Source: Granulicella sp. WH15
GTDB lineage: Bacteria > Acidobacteriota > Terriglobia > Terriglobales > Acidobacteriaceae
NCBI RefSeq assembly: GCF_009914315.1
Contig: NZ_CP042596.1
Coordinates: forward strand, 2,790,001-2,854,000
DNA: 64,000 bases
Direction of reading: 5' to 3'
Shown here: piece by piece, positions 1-8,669 of the stretch
Numbering within the stretch: the stretch's first letter is position 1
How the letters are laid out: every line of letters starts with the position of its first letter
Notes under the pieces: generated by a model
The model's database searches: none
The model's input: the letters and a program-made list of their open reading frames with translations, nothing else
What the model was told of the DNA's origin: nothing
Position numbers and translations under genes: made by a program

Positions 1-198
1 GGATGGTTTATCGACGCGCTGCCCGTGCGGCGGATCTACCATGAAGGCGGCGATCCCGGGTATGCAGCATTTGAGGCTCGCTACCCAGATCAACACATGC
101 TGATCGTAGTGCTCTCCAATGAGGATGATTCTCCTGTGCGTGACCTCTCTGTAGCTATCGTGGGGCACATTGGTATCGCTTCGCCCAATACCAGGTGA
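1..198 (+). CDS. Serine hydrolase (beta-lactamase/class C family), C-terminal fragment
   Basis: Reading frame 1 is open from the first base to TGA at 196-198 and gives the last 65 residues of a protein that begins outside the window. The stretch IYHEGGDPGY followed by FEARYPDQHMLIVVLSN matches the third active-site region (H-x-G-G-x-P-G) and the following strand of serine beta-lactamase-like/penicillin-binding hydrolases (family knowledge). The nucleophile S-x-x-K motif would lie upstream and cannot be seen, so catalytic competence is unproven. Substrate unknown; acidobacteria carry many such secreted esterase or peptidase-like paralogues. Confidence 0.7.
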   Translation, partial: GWFIDALPVRRIYHEGGDPGYAAFEARYPDQHMLIVVLSNEDDSPVRDLSVAIVGHIGIASPNTR

Positions 199-204
199 CC
201 GCGC

Positions 205-1254
205 GTGTCCTCGCATGAAAGGGAGGCGTTAAGGCTGGAGGTTCAAATTGACTCACTCCCTCTTGTTTTATCCGCTTCGCAAATTCACAATGACTACAAT
301 AGAACAGTGACTCTTTTCCCTACCTCTGCGCTGCCGACAGCGTTCTTCCTCGCCGCGTTGAGCTCCGCCAGCGCCTTCGGACAGGCCCCCTTTCAGCTTG
401 CATCCGCCCCTCCGACAGCCCCTTTGGGGGCTCTGCGAACCTCATACCTTCCGGCAGCAATCGCGTCCTCGAGCAGCCTGCCGGACGCGCCCTCTTCCCT
501 GCTCGATACCCTCCAGAGCTCTTCGCAAACGACTCAGGAGACCGACGAACAGCGCAAGGATCGTGAACGCCTCGAGGGAGAAGCCCAGGTAGACCGGCAG
601 GTTCACCAGCGCAACTTCGGCATCATCCCCAACTTCAACACTGTGATCGGGGGCCTGCCGCCGCCGCTCAGCCCCAGGCAGAAGTTCGAGGTGGTCTTCC
701 ATACCACGACCGATCCCTACACCTTCGCCATCGCCTTCGTGGTCGCGGGCTTCGGCGAGCTGAGCCCTCCGAACCAGGGCTACGGCTGGGGGGCGAGCGG
801 CTACTTCTACCGCTTCGGCACCGCCTATGCCGATAACGTGGACGGCGCGCTCTGGGGCAACGCCATTCTGCCGGTGATCTTGCACCAGGACCCGCGCTAC
901 TACCGCAAGGCCACCGGCTCGATCAAGAGCCGTATCCTCTACTCCGCGCTCTCGACCATCATCTGCCGGGGCGACAACGGCCAGCGGCAGTTCAACATAT
1001 CGAACGTCGCGGGCAACCTGATCGCGGGCGGCATCTCGAACATCTACTACCCGTCGGAGCAGCGCGGGATCGGGCTGGTCTTCTCGAACGGCCTGACCGT
1101 GACGGCGGAGGGTGCGGTGGGCGCGCAACTGCTGGAGTTTGCGCCGGATATCACAGGCTACATCCACAGACGCCGGGAGCATCACCGCATGATGCTGCAG
1201 CAGAAGGCGCATCCGAACGGCTCGCCTTCTGGAACTCCCGACGACGATCTCTAA
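205..1254 (+). CDS. Conserved hypothetical secreted protein
   Basis: I do not recognise a named family. The frame has a hydrophobic stretch (about residues 38-58, PTAFFLAALSSASAFGQA) that looks like a Sec signal with an AxA cleavage site, then a Pro/Ser-rich linker and a compact region rich in Gly/Tyr/Phe (WGNAILPVILHQDPRYYRK, NVAGNLIAGGISNIYYP). Such proteins are frequent in Terriglobia genomes as uncharacterised exported proteins. The start is uncertain: GTG at 205 has AGGTG seven bases upstream inside the preceding gene's stop region, but GTG at 307 would place the signal peptide nearer the N-terminus. Only three bases separate its stop from the next start, suggesting co-transcription. Confidence 0.65.
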   Translation: MSSHEREALRLEVQIDSLPLVLSASQIHNDYNRTVTLFPTSALPTAFFLAALSSASAFGQAPFQLASAPPTAPLGALRTSYLPAAIASSSSLPDAPSSLLDTLQSSSQTTQETDEQRKDRERLEGEAQVDRQVHQRNFGIIPNFNTVIGGLPPPLSPRQKFEVVFHTTTDPYTFAIAFVVAGFGELSPPNQGYGWGASGYFYRFGTAYADNVDGALWGNAILPVILHQDPRYYRKATGSIKSRILYSALSTIICRGDNGQRQFNISNVAGNLIAGGISNIYYPSEQRGIGLVFSNGLTVTAEGAVGAQLLEFAPDITGYIHRRREHHRMMLQQKAHPNGSPSGTPDDDL

Positions 1255-1257
1255 GCC

Positions 1258-2058
1258 ATGCGAATCGCCAGTTTGCAGCCTTCGGTAGCGATCACCGTGG
1301 CCCGGCTGGGGCGGCTGGACACGCTGTGCGCAGTGACGAAGTACTGCGTGGAAGCGGTGCCGGAGCTGGCCGCTCTGGCCCCGCCCGTGCTGGACGATAG
1401 CTGGTCGTTCGACAAGCCGGGGAACCTGGATCGCCTGCTCGAAGCTAAACCCGATCTGGTGATCGCATCGGTTCCCTACCGCATGGAGTCGCTGGCGGCG
1501 ATCCTCAAGACCGGCATTCCGGTGCTTGCGCTCGCACCGCATCAGCTCGCGGACGTCTATCGCGATATGCGCCTGATCGCGCGGCAGGTAGAGGCTGTGG
1601 ACCGGGCCGAGGCGATGATCGGGGAGATGAAGTCGGCTGTGGCTGAGACGCGGACGCGTACGGCTGCGCCGGCACGGCAGACGGTCTACTGCGAAGAGTG
1701 GGGCAAGCCGCTGATCCACTCGCAGGCTTGGGTGGCGGAGCTGATCGACGCGGCAGGCGGGCAGTTTGTCGGCACGCCCGGAGGCCATACTACTGCGGAT
1801 ACCATCGCGGCGGCAGACCCGGATGTGCTGCTCTTTGCCTGGTGCGGAGCCGGTGATCGCGTGCCGCTGGAGCGAGTGATCGAGCAGCGCGGCTGGCGGC
1901 AGATGCGTGCGGTGCGCAGCGGAAGGGTATTCTGCATCCCCGATGAGTTCTTGAATACACCGGCATTCAACCTACTCGATGGCCTCGCATGTATTGCAGC
2001 GGCGTTACATCCGGCGGAGTTTTCCAGGCACATCAATCTGCGCCGTATCCGGGAGTAG
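1258..2058 (+). CDS. BtuF-like periplasmic-binding-fold protein (cobalamin/iron-complex family)
   Basis: The 266-residue product resembles COG0614 substrate-binding proteins of cobalamin and siderophore ABC importers: the N-terminus MRIASLQPSVAITVARLG is the usual first strand (R-I-V-S-L-x-P), followed by the E/D-rich segment around residue 60 (LEAKPDLVIAS) and the second lobe with TADTIAAADPDVLLFAWCG. Unusually there is no signal peptide: the protein starts directly at the first beta strand, so it would stay in the cytoplasm or be a partial copy of the importer component. Three bases separate it from the preceding gene. No permease or ATPase partner is nearby, but a cobalamin riboswitch lies 2.4 kb downstream. 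Confidence 0.7.
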   Translation: MRIASLQPSVAITVARLGRLDTLCAVTKYCVEAVPELAALAPPVLDDSWSFDKPGNLDRLLEAKPDLVIASVPYRMESLAAILKTGIPVLALAPHQLADVYRDMRLIARQVEAVDRAEAMIGEMKSAVAETRTRTAAPARQTVYCEEWGKPLIHSQAWVAELIDAAGGQFVGTPGGHTTADTIAAADPDVLLFAWCGAGDRVPLERVIEQRGWRQMRAVRSGRVFCIPDEFLNTPAFNLLDGLACIAAALHPAEFSRHINLRRIRE

Positions 2059-2068
2059 AATCTTCGAC

Positions 2069-2827
2069 ATGATCATCATCGACAACGAGCACATTGATCT
2101 GGAAACCCCTTCTGGCACCATGCGGACGCACATCGTCCGGCCAGCCGCGCCGGGTAAATATCCCGGCATTCTCTTCTTCTCGGAGATCTTTCAGGTGACC
2201 GGCCCGATCCGTCGCACGGCGGCCATGCTGGCGGGTCACGGGTACGTCGTCGCGATGCCCGAGGTTTACCACGAGTTCGAACCGGCGGGTACGGTTCTAA
2301 AGTACGACCAAGCGGGTTCAGATCGCGGCAACTTCCTGAAGACGGCCAAGCCCGTCGCCGGGTATGACGCCGATGCGCGCGTGATTCTGGACTACCTGAA
2401 GACGAGGCCGGACTGCACCGGCAAGCTGGGCGCGATGGGTATCTGCATGGGCGGACACCTAGCGTTCCGCGCGGCGTTCAATCCGGATGTCGCGGGAACA
2501 GTCTGCTTCTACGCCACGGATATCCACTCCGGCACTCTGGGCGAGGGCAAGCACGACGACTCGCAAGCGCGGGCGGGCGAGATCAAGGGCGAGCTGATGA
2601 TGGTGTGGGGACGGCAAGACCCGCACGTGCCCGCCGAGGGCCGTTTGAAGCTGCTGACGCGGTTAACGGAGTTGAATACGAAGATCAACTGGCATGAGGT
2701 CAACGGGGCTCATGCGTTCCTGCGGGATGAAGGCGTTCGCTACGATCCCGAGCACGCGCACGCGATGATGGGACTGGTCTTCAACTTCTTCCATCGGCGA
2801 CTGGGCGAAGGCGACCTTTCCGCATAG
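2069..2827 (+). CDS. Dienelactone hydrolase family protein
   Basis: The 252-residue alpha/beta hydrolase has the dienelactone hydrolase triad: nucleophile Cys in GICMGGH, Asp in WGRQDPHVP and His in NGAHAFLRDE. This family hydrolyses lactone or ester bonds in the cytosol; the true substrate is unknown. The start at ATG 2069 (MIIIDNEHIDL) is preferred over an in-frame ATG at 1979 because GGAG lies about a dozen bases upstream and the earlier start would overlap the preceding gene by 80 bases with a non-conserved N-terminus. A second dienelactone hydrolase at 8670 is only distantly similar. Confidence 0.85.
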   Translation: MIIIDNEHIDLETPSGTMRTHIVRPAAPGKYPGILFFSEIFQVTGPIRRTAAMLAGHGYVVAMPEVYHEFEPAGTVLKYDQAGSDRGNFLKTAKPVAGYDADARVILDYLKTRPDCTGKLGAMGICMGGHLAFRAAFNPDVAGTVCFYATDIHSGTLGEGKHDDSQARAGEIKGELMMVWGRQDPHVPAEGRLKLLTRLTELNTKINWHEVNGAHAFLRDEGVRYDPEHAHAMMGLVFNFFHRRLGEGDLSA

Positions 2828-2956
2828 GTACTTCGTACCGTTCTCGGGGCGGTATGGGTAAGTTATCGGCATGGGTTCTCCCGCTGGTCGGCAGCAAAGA
2901 TTCCTATTTCCGACCAGCGGGAGGACCACGCGAAGCCGAGTACCGCACGAAGTGCC
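2827..2956. repeat. REP/BIME-like intergenic element, copy A (inverted pair)
   Basis: Two copies of one element lie head to head. The left copy (2827-2891) has box 1 GGTACTTCGTACCGTTCTCG and box 2 CTCCCGCTGGTCGG; the right copy (2910-2956) has the mirror images CCGACCAGCGGGAG and ACCGCACGAAGTGCC. Box 2 sequences at 2878-2891 and 2910-2923 form a perfect 14-bp hairpin with an 18-nt loop. The element sits between convergent genes (stop at 2827, stop of the minus gene at 2975) and could act as a bidirectional terminator or mRNA end stabiliser. After box 1 it carries a tail, GGCGTTAGGGCGTTTT, shared with copies D and E. Confidence 0.75.
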
Positions 2957-2974
2957 GCTTGGCGTTAGGGCGTT

Positions 2975-3385
2975 TTATCTCCAGCTCACCGCCAGGTGCC
3001 AGCGCAGGTTGCGCGCCTCGGTCTTGATGAGCACCCGCGCATACTCTTCCAGTTCCTCAAGCACCTGCGGCCCTTCAGTCCCGAGCTGATGTGGCTCTTC
3101 ACTCAGCGCGTCGAGCAGCGCGTTCACCGTCTCAAGTCCAGCCGCGCCCGTGTACCACTGCGGCGGGGGCAGCCGCTTGAGCAGCTCGGAGTTCCCTGCT
3201 CCCTCTTCGATCAGCAGCGACATCGAATTCTCATCGGCGGAGAAAAACTCGATCAGCGGACGCACGCCGAGCGAGAGCGCCAGACGTTCGAGCGCGTCCT
3301 CATGCCGGGCGATGGAGCGACCGTTCACGAAGATATCGAAGCCGGGGTCCTCGCCTTCGACCACGATGTACATGGAGGCTGCCAT
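2975..3385 (-). CDS. Conserved hypothetical protein (136 aa)
   Basis: No known domain was recognised. The product is acidic, apparently soluble, without signal peptide or membrane segment. It has a beta-rich N-terminal half (MYIVVEGEDPGFDIFVNGRS) and a helical C-terminal half rich in Glu/Leu (QVLEELEEYARVLIKTEARN). Proteins of this size and layout look like acidobacterial orphan families. Convergent with the dienelactone hydrolase across repeat copy A; 41 bases separate its start from the membrane gene upstream on the same strand, so the two may share a transcript. Confidence 0.6.
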   Translation of the reverse strand: MAASMYIVVEGEDPGFDIFVNGRSIARHEDALERLALSLGVRPLIEFFSADENSMSLLIEEGAGNSELLKRLPPPQWYTGAAGLETVNALLDALSEEPHQLGTEGPQVLEELEEYARVLIKTEARNLRWHLAVSWR

Positions 3386-3426
3386 ACGTGTGAGTGTAAC
3401 GGGTATGGCGGTGCAAATGGGATTGG

Positions 3427-4302
3427 CTAGGCAGCTTCGGGGGGCTTCGCCAGCAGCAGCCAGAGCGCCGCACCGGCCATCAGAGCGAGTCCGCCGAGCA
3501 TGATGGGCGTGGTGAGAGGGTGCAGCAAGAGGATGGCCGCGAGGATGGAGAAGAGCGGGATCAATAGGTAGCGCGCGGCGAAGGGGATAGGGTGCATCTC
3601 GCGCAGCAGCCAGAGCGTCAGCAGCAGGATGGGCGCGTCGAGACCGAGAGTGAGGAGCGCGTCGGGAACCAGCGCGCTGAGCCGGAGCCCGATGGGGTAC
3701 CGGGCAACGCCAGCCAAAGTGAAGGCCGCCAGAAGCAGAGTCGACGTGCCACTGACGACAGCGGCGGCAGGAACGATCTTGACCGGAGCCAGCAGGCTAT
3801 GGAGACGAATGCCAGCCAGCGCCGAGGCCACGGCGGAGACGACAAGCAGCCCGAGGAGCGCCCTCGAGAGGCCGGAGGATGGCAGGCCGAGCGGAAGCAG
3901 CACCAAAGTTCCGGCGGCTCCGGCGATGGCCGGGACGAGCAGACGGCGGCCTTCGGTCTCAGGGCCGAACGAGGCAGTCCTATGGGCGACGGCCAGCACG
4001 ATGACCACGGGCAGCAGCGCGAAGACCACCACCTGCAGGTGGGAGCTGACGTGGCCCTCAGCGAGAACACTCATGATGATCGGCAGCGGGAAGAGCAGCG
4101 CCATCGAGAGAACCATCGGCCGGGTGATGGCGGCCTTGAGCTGCGTGATGGCGGGCAGCGAGAAGAGGAAGGTGAGGACTAGAAAGTGCAGCGCCTGCTG
4201 CAACGCCGTGGGTAGCGGCGACGGCAGCAGGGTCGTCACCGCACCGCGTGTGGCGGAGAGGATCGAAAGCGCGAAGAGGGAGAGCCAGAGGGTCAGTCGC
4301 AT
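3427..4302 (-). CDS. Polytopic integral membrane protein, function unknown
   Basis: The 291-residue protein is almost entirely hydrophobic, with roughly nine to ten predicted transmembrane helices (for example LWLSLFALSILSAT, VVVFALLPVVIVLAVA, GTLVLLPLGLPSSGL, LLGLLVVSAVASALAG, IPLFSILAAILLLHPLTTPI). The length and internal two-half look recall DMT/EamA-type permeases, and the C-terminal LIPLFSILAA...TPIMLGGLALMAGAAL resembles the last two helices of EamA domains, but I cannot assign it firmly. It diverges from the cobalamin riboswitch-receptor unit. Confidence 0.65.
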   Translation of the reverse strand: MRLTLWLSLFALSILSATRGAVTTLLPSPLPTALQQALHFLVLTFLFSLPAITQLKAAITRPMVLSMALLFPLPIIMSVLAEGHVSSHLQVVVFALLPVVIVLAVAHRTASFGPETEGRRLLVPAIAGAAGTLVLLPLGLPSSGLSRALLGLLVVSAVASALAGIRLHSLLAPVKIVPAAAVVSGTSTLLLAAFTLAGVARYPIGLRLSALVPDALLTLGLDAPILLLTLWLLREMHPIPFAARYLLIPLFSILAAILLLHPLTTPIMLGGLALMAGAALWLLLAKPPEAA

Positions 4303-4489
4303 GAGTCGCTTTGGTCAGGATGACACATCGAGAGCGGGTTCAGTTCGCCGGACCATTGTGGATCATGGCTTCCCTGCTTCATTATCAAGGATTCTTTGAC
4401 TTACCCCTCCCATTCGCTTAGAACTAAAGACTCACCGAGTCCTGCGATGATCTGCCCTTCGATCTTCGTCCTTATTCCTTTTTTGTCCC

Positions 4490-4680
4490 GCAATGGAATG
4501 TTCGGGAAGCGCGGTGAGACTCCGCCACTGCCCCGCAACTGTGAAGCGCACGCCCGTCAAGACACGGGTGAGATGCGGCCTGGATCCTCCCACTGGCGCT
4601 TTGACGCTGGGAAGAGAGCCGATCCCAACGACGGCCACGCATCGAAGATCGCGCAAGTCAGGAGACCGGTTCCGTATGCG
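4490..4680 (+). promoter_or_regulatory. Cobalamin (B12) riboswitch
   Basis: The segment shows the conserved blocks of the Rfam cobalamin class in order: GGGAAGCGCGGTGAGACTCC (4504-4523), GCCACTGCCCCGCAACTGTGA (4523-4543), and the B12 box AGTCAGGAGACCGG at 4656-4669. An extra helix lies between (CGCCCGTC-AAG-ACACGGGTG). It ends about 45 bases before the start of a TonB-dependent receptor with a good ribosome-binding site. By family knowledge such elements repress downstream B12-uptake genes when adenosylcobalamin is abundant; a translational mechanism is likely because no intrinsic terminator follows the B12 box. Confidence 0.93.
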
Positions 4681-4723
4681 TCACAGCAACCACGTTCCCG
4701 GGGGGGAGCGTAGGAGCCATATC

Positions 4724-7204
4724 ATGTCCTCACCTCTTGGCCGCACCGCGGCCCGAAGTCTTGCTTGCCTGTTTGCCTCCACCAGTCTGACCATCGCAGC
4801 CCATGCCGTCGTGGTCCGCGGCACCGTTACCGATCCCCAGGGCCGTCCCGTCGCAGGCGCGCGCATCTCGCTCATCCAAGGCAAGCAGAGCGTCGCCGTC
4901 ACCGCCTCCGGAATCGACGGCAGCTACGAAATCCGCACCGCCGTCCCCGGCCGGTTCGTCCTCCTGACCACCTCGGACACCTTCGCGCCCAACATCGCGC
5001 CGGACTTCTACGGCGGCCGCACCGCCGTGGTGACGCGCCGGATCGTACTCGACCCGGCCTCGCTGACCCAGCAGGTCACCGTGACCGCCACCGGCATCCC
5101 GACGCCATTGCAGCAGGCAAGCTCCGCCGTGACGCTGATCCCACAGGACGACCTGCTCACCCGCGTGGGCATCATCGATGACCTGCGGCAGTCGCCCGGC
5201 GTGGCCGTGGTCCAGACCGGCCAGTACGGCGGCGTCACTTCCCTCTTCGTGCGCGGAGCCAACTCTGACGCCAACAAGATCCTGATCGACGGCATCCCCG
5301 CTGAGGACGTCGGCGGCGTCTTCGACTTCGGCACCGTCAGCTCGACCGGCCTGACCACCGGCGGCACCACCACGCCCGCCATCGAGATGTATCGCGGGCC
5401 CAACAGCGCACTCTACGGCACCGACTCGCTGGCCTCGGTGGTGAGCCTCTCGACGGCGCGCGGCAGCTCGCTGCGGCCGGTCTTTACCTACTCGGGAGAC
5501 GCGGGTAACCTGCACACCTATCGCAACGAGGCCGTACTGAGCGGCGCGCACAAGGCGCTGGACTACTTCGGAGCCTTCTCGCGCTTCGACACCTCGAACG
5601 CAGTGCCGCTCGACCGCTACCACTCCGGCACCTCGGCCATCAACGTGGGCTACAACCTCTTCACCAACACCCAGGCCCGCTTCACGCTGCGCAACGCGGA
5701 CTCCGCCACCGGCCTGCCCGGCGCGTATGACTTCCAGGGCCTCTCGCAGAACGGCAAGCAAGCCGACCAGGACCTATACTCCGGGTTCACGCTCGAGAAC
5801 CGCTTCCACGGCAACTGGCACAACCTCGTCCGCTACGGTATCGCGCGCAAGCGGGAACAGGCCGACTACTACGGCCAGCAAGGCATCCTGACCAGCTTCG
5901 TCGGACCTTACGGGCCGGACACCGAGTCTACCGGCAACGTGGTCACAATCCGCGGTGCGAACGGCTACACGGCAACGGGGCAGGCGCAGATCTTCACCAG
6001 CAACCGTGACCAGGACTCGAACCGCGACGAGCTGTACTACCAGTCGGACTACACCTTCCCGCACCGGATCACGGCGCTCTTCGGTTTCCGCTATGAGAAT
6101 GAGCGCGGCAGCTTCAACATCCCCGCGTACTTCGAGTTCGAGCAGATCCAGCGCACAAACTTCGAGTACAACCTGCAGGTGCAGGGCGACATCAAGAACC
6201 GGCTCTTCTACTCGGTCGGCGGATCGGTACAGAAGAACCACCTCTTCGGAGTAGCAGGAACACCGCGCATCGGGCTGGCCTACATCCCTGTCAGCGCCGG
6301 GCCGGGCAAGTTCAAGGGAACGAAGATTCGGGCGAACATCGCCACCGGCGTGCAGGAGCCGTCGCTGGCGACCGAGTTCTCGAGCCTCTACAAGCTGCTT
6401 GTGACCTCGGGCGACGCGGCCGACATTGCGGCTTACCACATCGGCCCGCTGGGTCCGGAGCGATCGCGCACGCTTGACGTCGGCGTGGACCAGAACATCT
6501 TCGGACAGAAGCTGATCGCCAAGGTCGGCTACTTCCACAACCAGTTCTCGCACCAGCTCGAGTACGTGAACGGGCCGGAGATCCAGAAGTACTTCGGGAT
6601 CACTCCGAGCAACGACCCCGACTTCTTCTATGGAGCCGAGCTGAACTCGCTGGCTTTCCGGGCGCAGGGCGTGGAGCTGGAGTTGCAGTACCAGCCCAAG
6701 TCGCACCTCTTCGTACACGGCGGCTACACCTATCTGGACGCAGTCGTCAGCCGCTCGTTCTCGGGCGATGCCGCCGACGCGCAAGAGGGCATTCCGACCG
6801 AGAACCCGAACCTACCCGGCATCGCCATCGGCGCGTCTTCGCCGCTGGTCGGAGCACGGCCCTTCCGTCGGCCTCCGCATAGCGGCTTCTTCGCCGTCGA
6901 TTACACCGGCTCGAAGTTCACCACATCACTGCGGGGCGCTCTGGCCAGCCGGTCGGACGATTCGACCTTCCTGGGCGGCGAGGACACGACCGTCTCCGGC
7001 AACACGCTGCTGCTGCCCAACCGCGATCTGAACTTCGGCTACTTCAAGCTGGACCTCGGATTCACCTACGCGGCCACGAAGCACGTCTCGATCTACACCC
7101 AGATGGACAACCTGCTCAACAACCAGCACATCGGCCCCATAGGGTATCCTGGGTTGCCGTTTACCTTCCGCAGCGGCCTGAAGATAAGGATCGGTGGCGA
7201 GTAG
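4724..7204 (+). CDS. TonB-dependent outer-membrane receptor, probable cobalamin transporter
   Basis: The 826-residue protein has a Sec signal (residues 1-28, ending AAHA), a carboxypeptidase-regulatory-like beta-sandwich domain (about 30-110, GTVTDPQGRPVAGARI), a plug domain (about 120-245, with SSAVTLIPQDDLL, LFVRGANSDANKILIDGIPA and MYRGPNSALYGTDSLA) and a 22-strand type barrel to the C-terminus, which ends RSGLKIRIGGE. TAGGAG at 4711-4716 and ATG at 4724 fix the start; longer in-frame starts run through the riboswitch. The riboswitch argues strongly for a BtuB-like role in corrinoid uptake. BtuB proper lacks the N-terminal sandwich domain; that domain is typical of acidobacterial and Bacteroidetes receptors. 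Confidence 0.9.
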   Translation: MSSPLGRTAARSLACLFASTSLTIAAHAVVVRGTVTDPQGRPVAGARISLIQGKQSVAVTASGIDGSYEIRTAVPGRFVLLTTSDTFAPNIAPDFYGGRTAVVTRRIVLDPASLTQQVTVTATGIPTPLQQASSAVTLIPQDDLLTRVGIIDDLRQSPGVAVVQTGQYGGVTSLFVRGANSDANKILIDGIPAEDVGGVFDFGTVSSTGLTTGGTTTPAIEMYRGPNSALYGTDSLASVVSLSTARGSSLRPVFTYSGDAGNLHTYRNEAVLSGAHKALDYFGAFSRFDTSNAVPLDRYHSGTSAINVGYNLFTNTQARFTLRNADSATGLPGAYDFQGLSQNGKQADQDLYSGFTLENRFHGNWHNLVRYGIARKREQADYYGQQGILTSFVGPYGPDTESTGNVVTIRGANGYTATGQAQIFTSNRDQDSNRDELYYQSDYTFPHRITALFGFRYENERGSFNIPAYFEFEQIQRTNFEYNLQVQGDIKNRLFYSVGGSVQKNHLFGVAGTPRIGLAYIPVSAGPGKFKGTKIRANIATGVQEPSLATEFSSLYKLLVTSGDAADIAAYHIGPLGPERSRTLDVGVDQNIFGQKLIAKVGYFHNQFSHQLEYVNGPEIQKYFGITPSNDPDFFYGAELNSLAFRAQGVELELQYQPKSHLFVHGGYTYLDAVVSRSFSGDAADAQEGIPTENPNLPGIAIGASSPLVGARPFRRPPHSGFFAVDYTGSKFTTSLRGALASRSDDSTFLGGEDTTVSGNTLLLPNRDLNFGYFKLDLGFTYAATKHVSIYTQMDNLLNNQHIGPIGYPGLPFTFRSGLKIRIGGE

Positions 7205-7284
7205 AATTGTCACTTCTTTGTCAGGCGGCAGTAGGATGAAGTCCTTCCGGCGAGTTGCGACGTCTAATTTCACAGGTGAACAAG

Positions 7285-8268
7285 ATGATGACAAACCGGA
7301 AGACCCTCACTGCCGCCGCCCTGATGGCCGTGGCCTTTGCCTCTAACTTCGGAACTACCCTCAAGGCGCAGGAAGGCCCCACGACGACCCAGGTACTGGT
7401 CACCGTCGATACCAAGGCTCCGGTCGTAACCACGGCCGCGAACCTGAAGCTGGAGCTGAACGGCCGGGTCATTCCGGTGTCGAGCTTTACTCAGGTAGAC
7501 CCGTCCGAGACCCAGATCGCCATCCTGATCGACGACGGCCTGCGCTTCTCGATCGGCAGCGACCTCGACCGCGTGCGCGAGTTCATCATGGCCCTGCCCG
7601 CGACCACCCAGGTCTTCGTGGGCTACATGCAGAACGGCCGGGTGCTCGCCAAGCAGGGCTTCACCACCGATCACGCAGCCGTCGCGGGCAGCATCCGGCT
7701 GCCTCTGGGCCGGGCCGGTATCTCGTCGAGCCCCTACTTCTGCCTCTCGGACTTCGTGAAGGGCTGGGGCACGGCCATGGAATCCGCTGCCCCAACTCAG
7801 AAGCGCGCGCGCTTCGTGCTGATGCTCACCAACGGCGTGGACCCTTATAACGGTAGTACCAGCATCATGAACCAGGACAGCCCCTACGTGAAGACGGCGA
7901 TCGACGACGCCCAGCGCGCCGGAGTGGCCGTCTCCTCCATCTACTACGGCGACGCGGGTTTGGGGATGCGCGGCGGGCGGGCGAACTTCAGCGGCCAGAG
8001 CTATCTCTCGCAGGTCGCGCAGGCCACCGGCGGCTACTCGTACTACCAGGGCACGGGCAATCCGGTCTCGCTCGACCCATTCCTGAAGCAGTTCCAGCAC
8101 GACATCTCGGAGACCTACGTCGTGACCTTCGTGGCCGACGCGGGCGCGAACGGCAAGCCGCAACTGTCGCGTCTGAAGATCTCGGCGACGCCAAAGCTGA
8201 AGCTGCGCTACCCCGATTCGGTGCGTGCGGGCAACCTCGAGGCCGTTCCGCCGCCCGTCTCGCAGTAA
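7285..8268 (+). CDS. Secreted VWA-domain protein (acidobacterial VWFA-related type)
   Basis: The 327-residue product has a signal peptide (MMTNRKTLTAAALMAVAFASNF) and a von Willebrand factor A domain starting near residue 70 (TQIAILIDDGLRFSIGSDL). The metal-ion site is degenerate: the usual D-x-S-x-S is D-D-G-L-R. Later segments KRARFVLMLTNGVDPY and VSSIYYGDAG match the remaining strands. These proteins are abundant and uncharacterised in Acidobacteriota. Start chosen at ATG 7285, seven bases after AGGTG; an upstream in-frame start at 7255 lacks a site. It follows the TonB receptor by 80 bases. Confidence 0.8.
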   Translation: MMTNRKTLTAAALMAVAFASNFGTTLKAQEGPTTTQVLVTVDTKAPVVTTAANLKLELNGRVIPVSSFTQVDPSETQIAILIDDGLRFSIGSDLDRVREFIMALPATTQVFVGYMQNGRVLAKQGFTTDHAAVAGSIRLPLGRAGISSSPYFCLSDFVKGWGTAMESAAPTQKRARFVLMLTNGVDPYNGSTSIMNQDSPYVKTAIDDAQRAGVAVSSIYYGDAGLGMRGGRANFSGQSYLSQVAQATGGYSYYQGTGNPVSLDPFLKQFQHDISETYVVTFVADAGANGKPQLSRLKISATPKLKLRYPDSVRAGNLEAVPPPVSQ

Positions 8269-8295
8269 GCGGCAGCCGACTTTATACTGGGAGTC

Positions 8296-8544
8296 ATGCT
8301 CCTCAAACTCATCCGGTCGCTACGGTTTCTCTGGAATGCCACGCGGGGAAACCGTATGCGCCCCTGGCGCAGCGAGTACCTGCGCTGGCGCATGGAGACC
8401 TACACCGGCAAGCCCGCGGCGACGCTTCGGCTGCGCGACTTCCTCTCCCTGATGTTCGGAGAGAGCCGCCAGTTCCTGCGGTTCCTGATGTGGACCGCCG
8501 ACATGCAGGCCATCGCGCACAGCAGCGACGGAGCCAGAAAGTAG
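8296..8544 (+). CDS. Small conserved hypothetical protein (82 aa)
   Basis: ATG 8296 is preceded by GGGAGT. The product is small, basic (many Arg/Trp: RFLWNATRGNRMRPWRSEYLRWRMETYTG), with no signal or membrane helix and a C-terminal Leu/Phe-rich segment (LRDFLSLMFGESRQFLRFLMW) that could form an amphipathic helix. No function is assigned. It follows the VWA gene by 27 bases on the same strand. A real gene is supported by the ribosome-binding site and by the codon usage, which matches neighbouring genes. Confidence 0.65.
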   Translation: MLLKLIRSLRFLWNATRGNRMRPWRSEYLRWRMETYTGKPAATLRLRDFLSLMFGESRQFLRFLMWTADMQAIAHSSDGARK

Positions 8545-8669
8545 CTCCGCCTTGCAACGCAGATTTCAAGCACCGTGTAACGTCGCGGTGCATCTGATTC
8601 CCTTATGATCGTCGCGGGAGAGCCTGGCTGGACCGCGACCCCAAACCAACAGAGAAAGCAGACGCAAAC

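Noticed and set aside
442..1788. 448-residue antisense frame over the first two complete genes
   Set aside because: Shadow of the plus-strand genes; composition is Arg/His-rich and lacks domains.
4699..4708. G run before the receptor start as a frameshift or error
   Set aside because: It lies between the riboswitch and the start codon in non-coding DNA, so it has no coding consequence.
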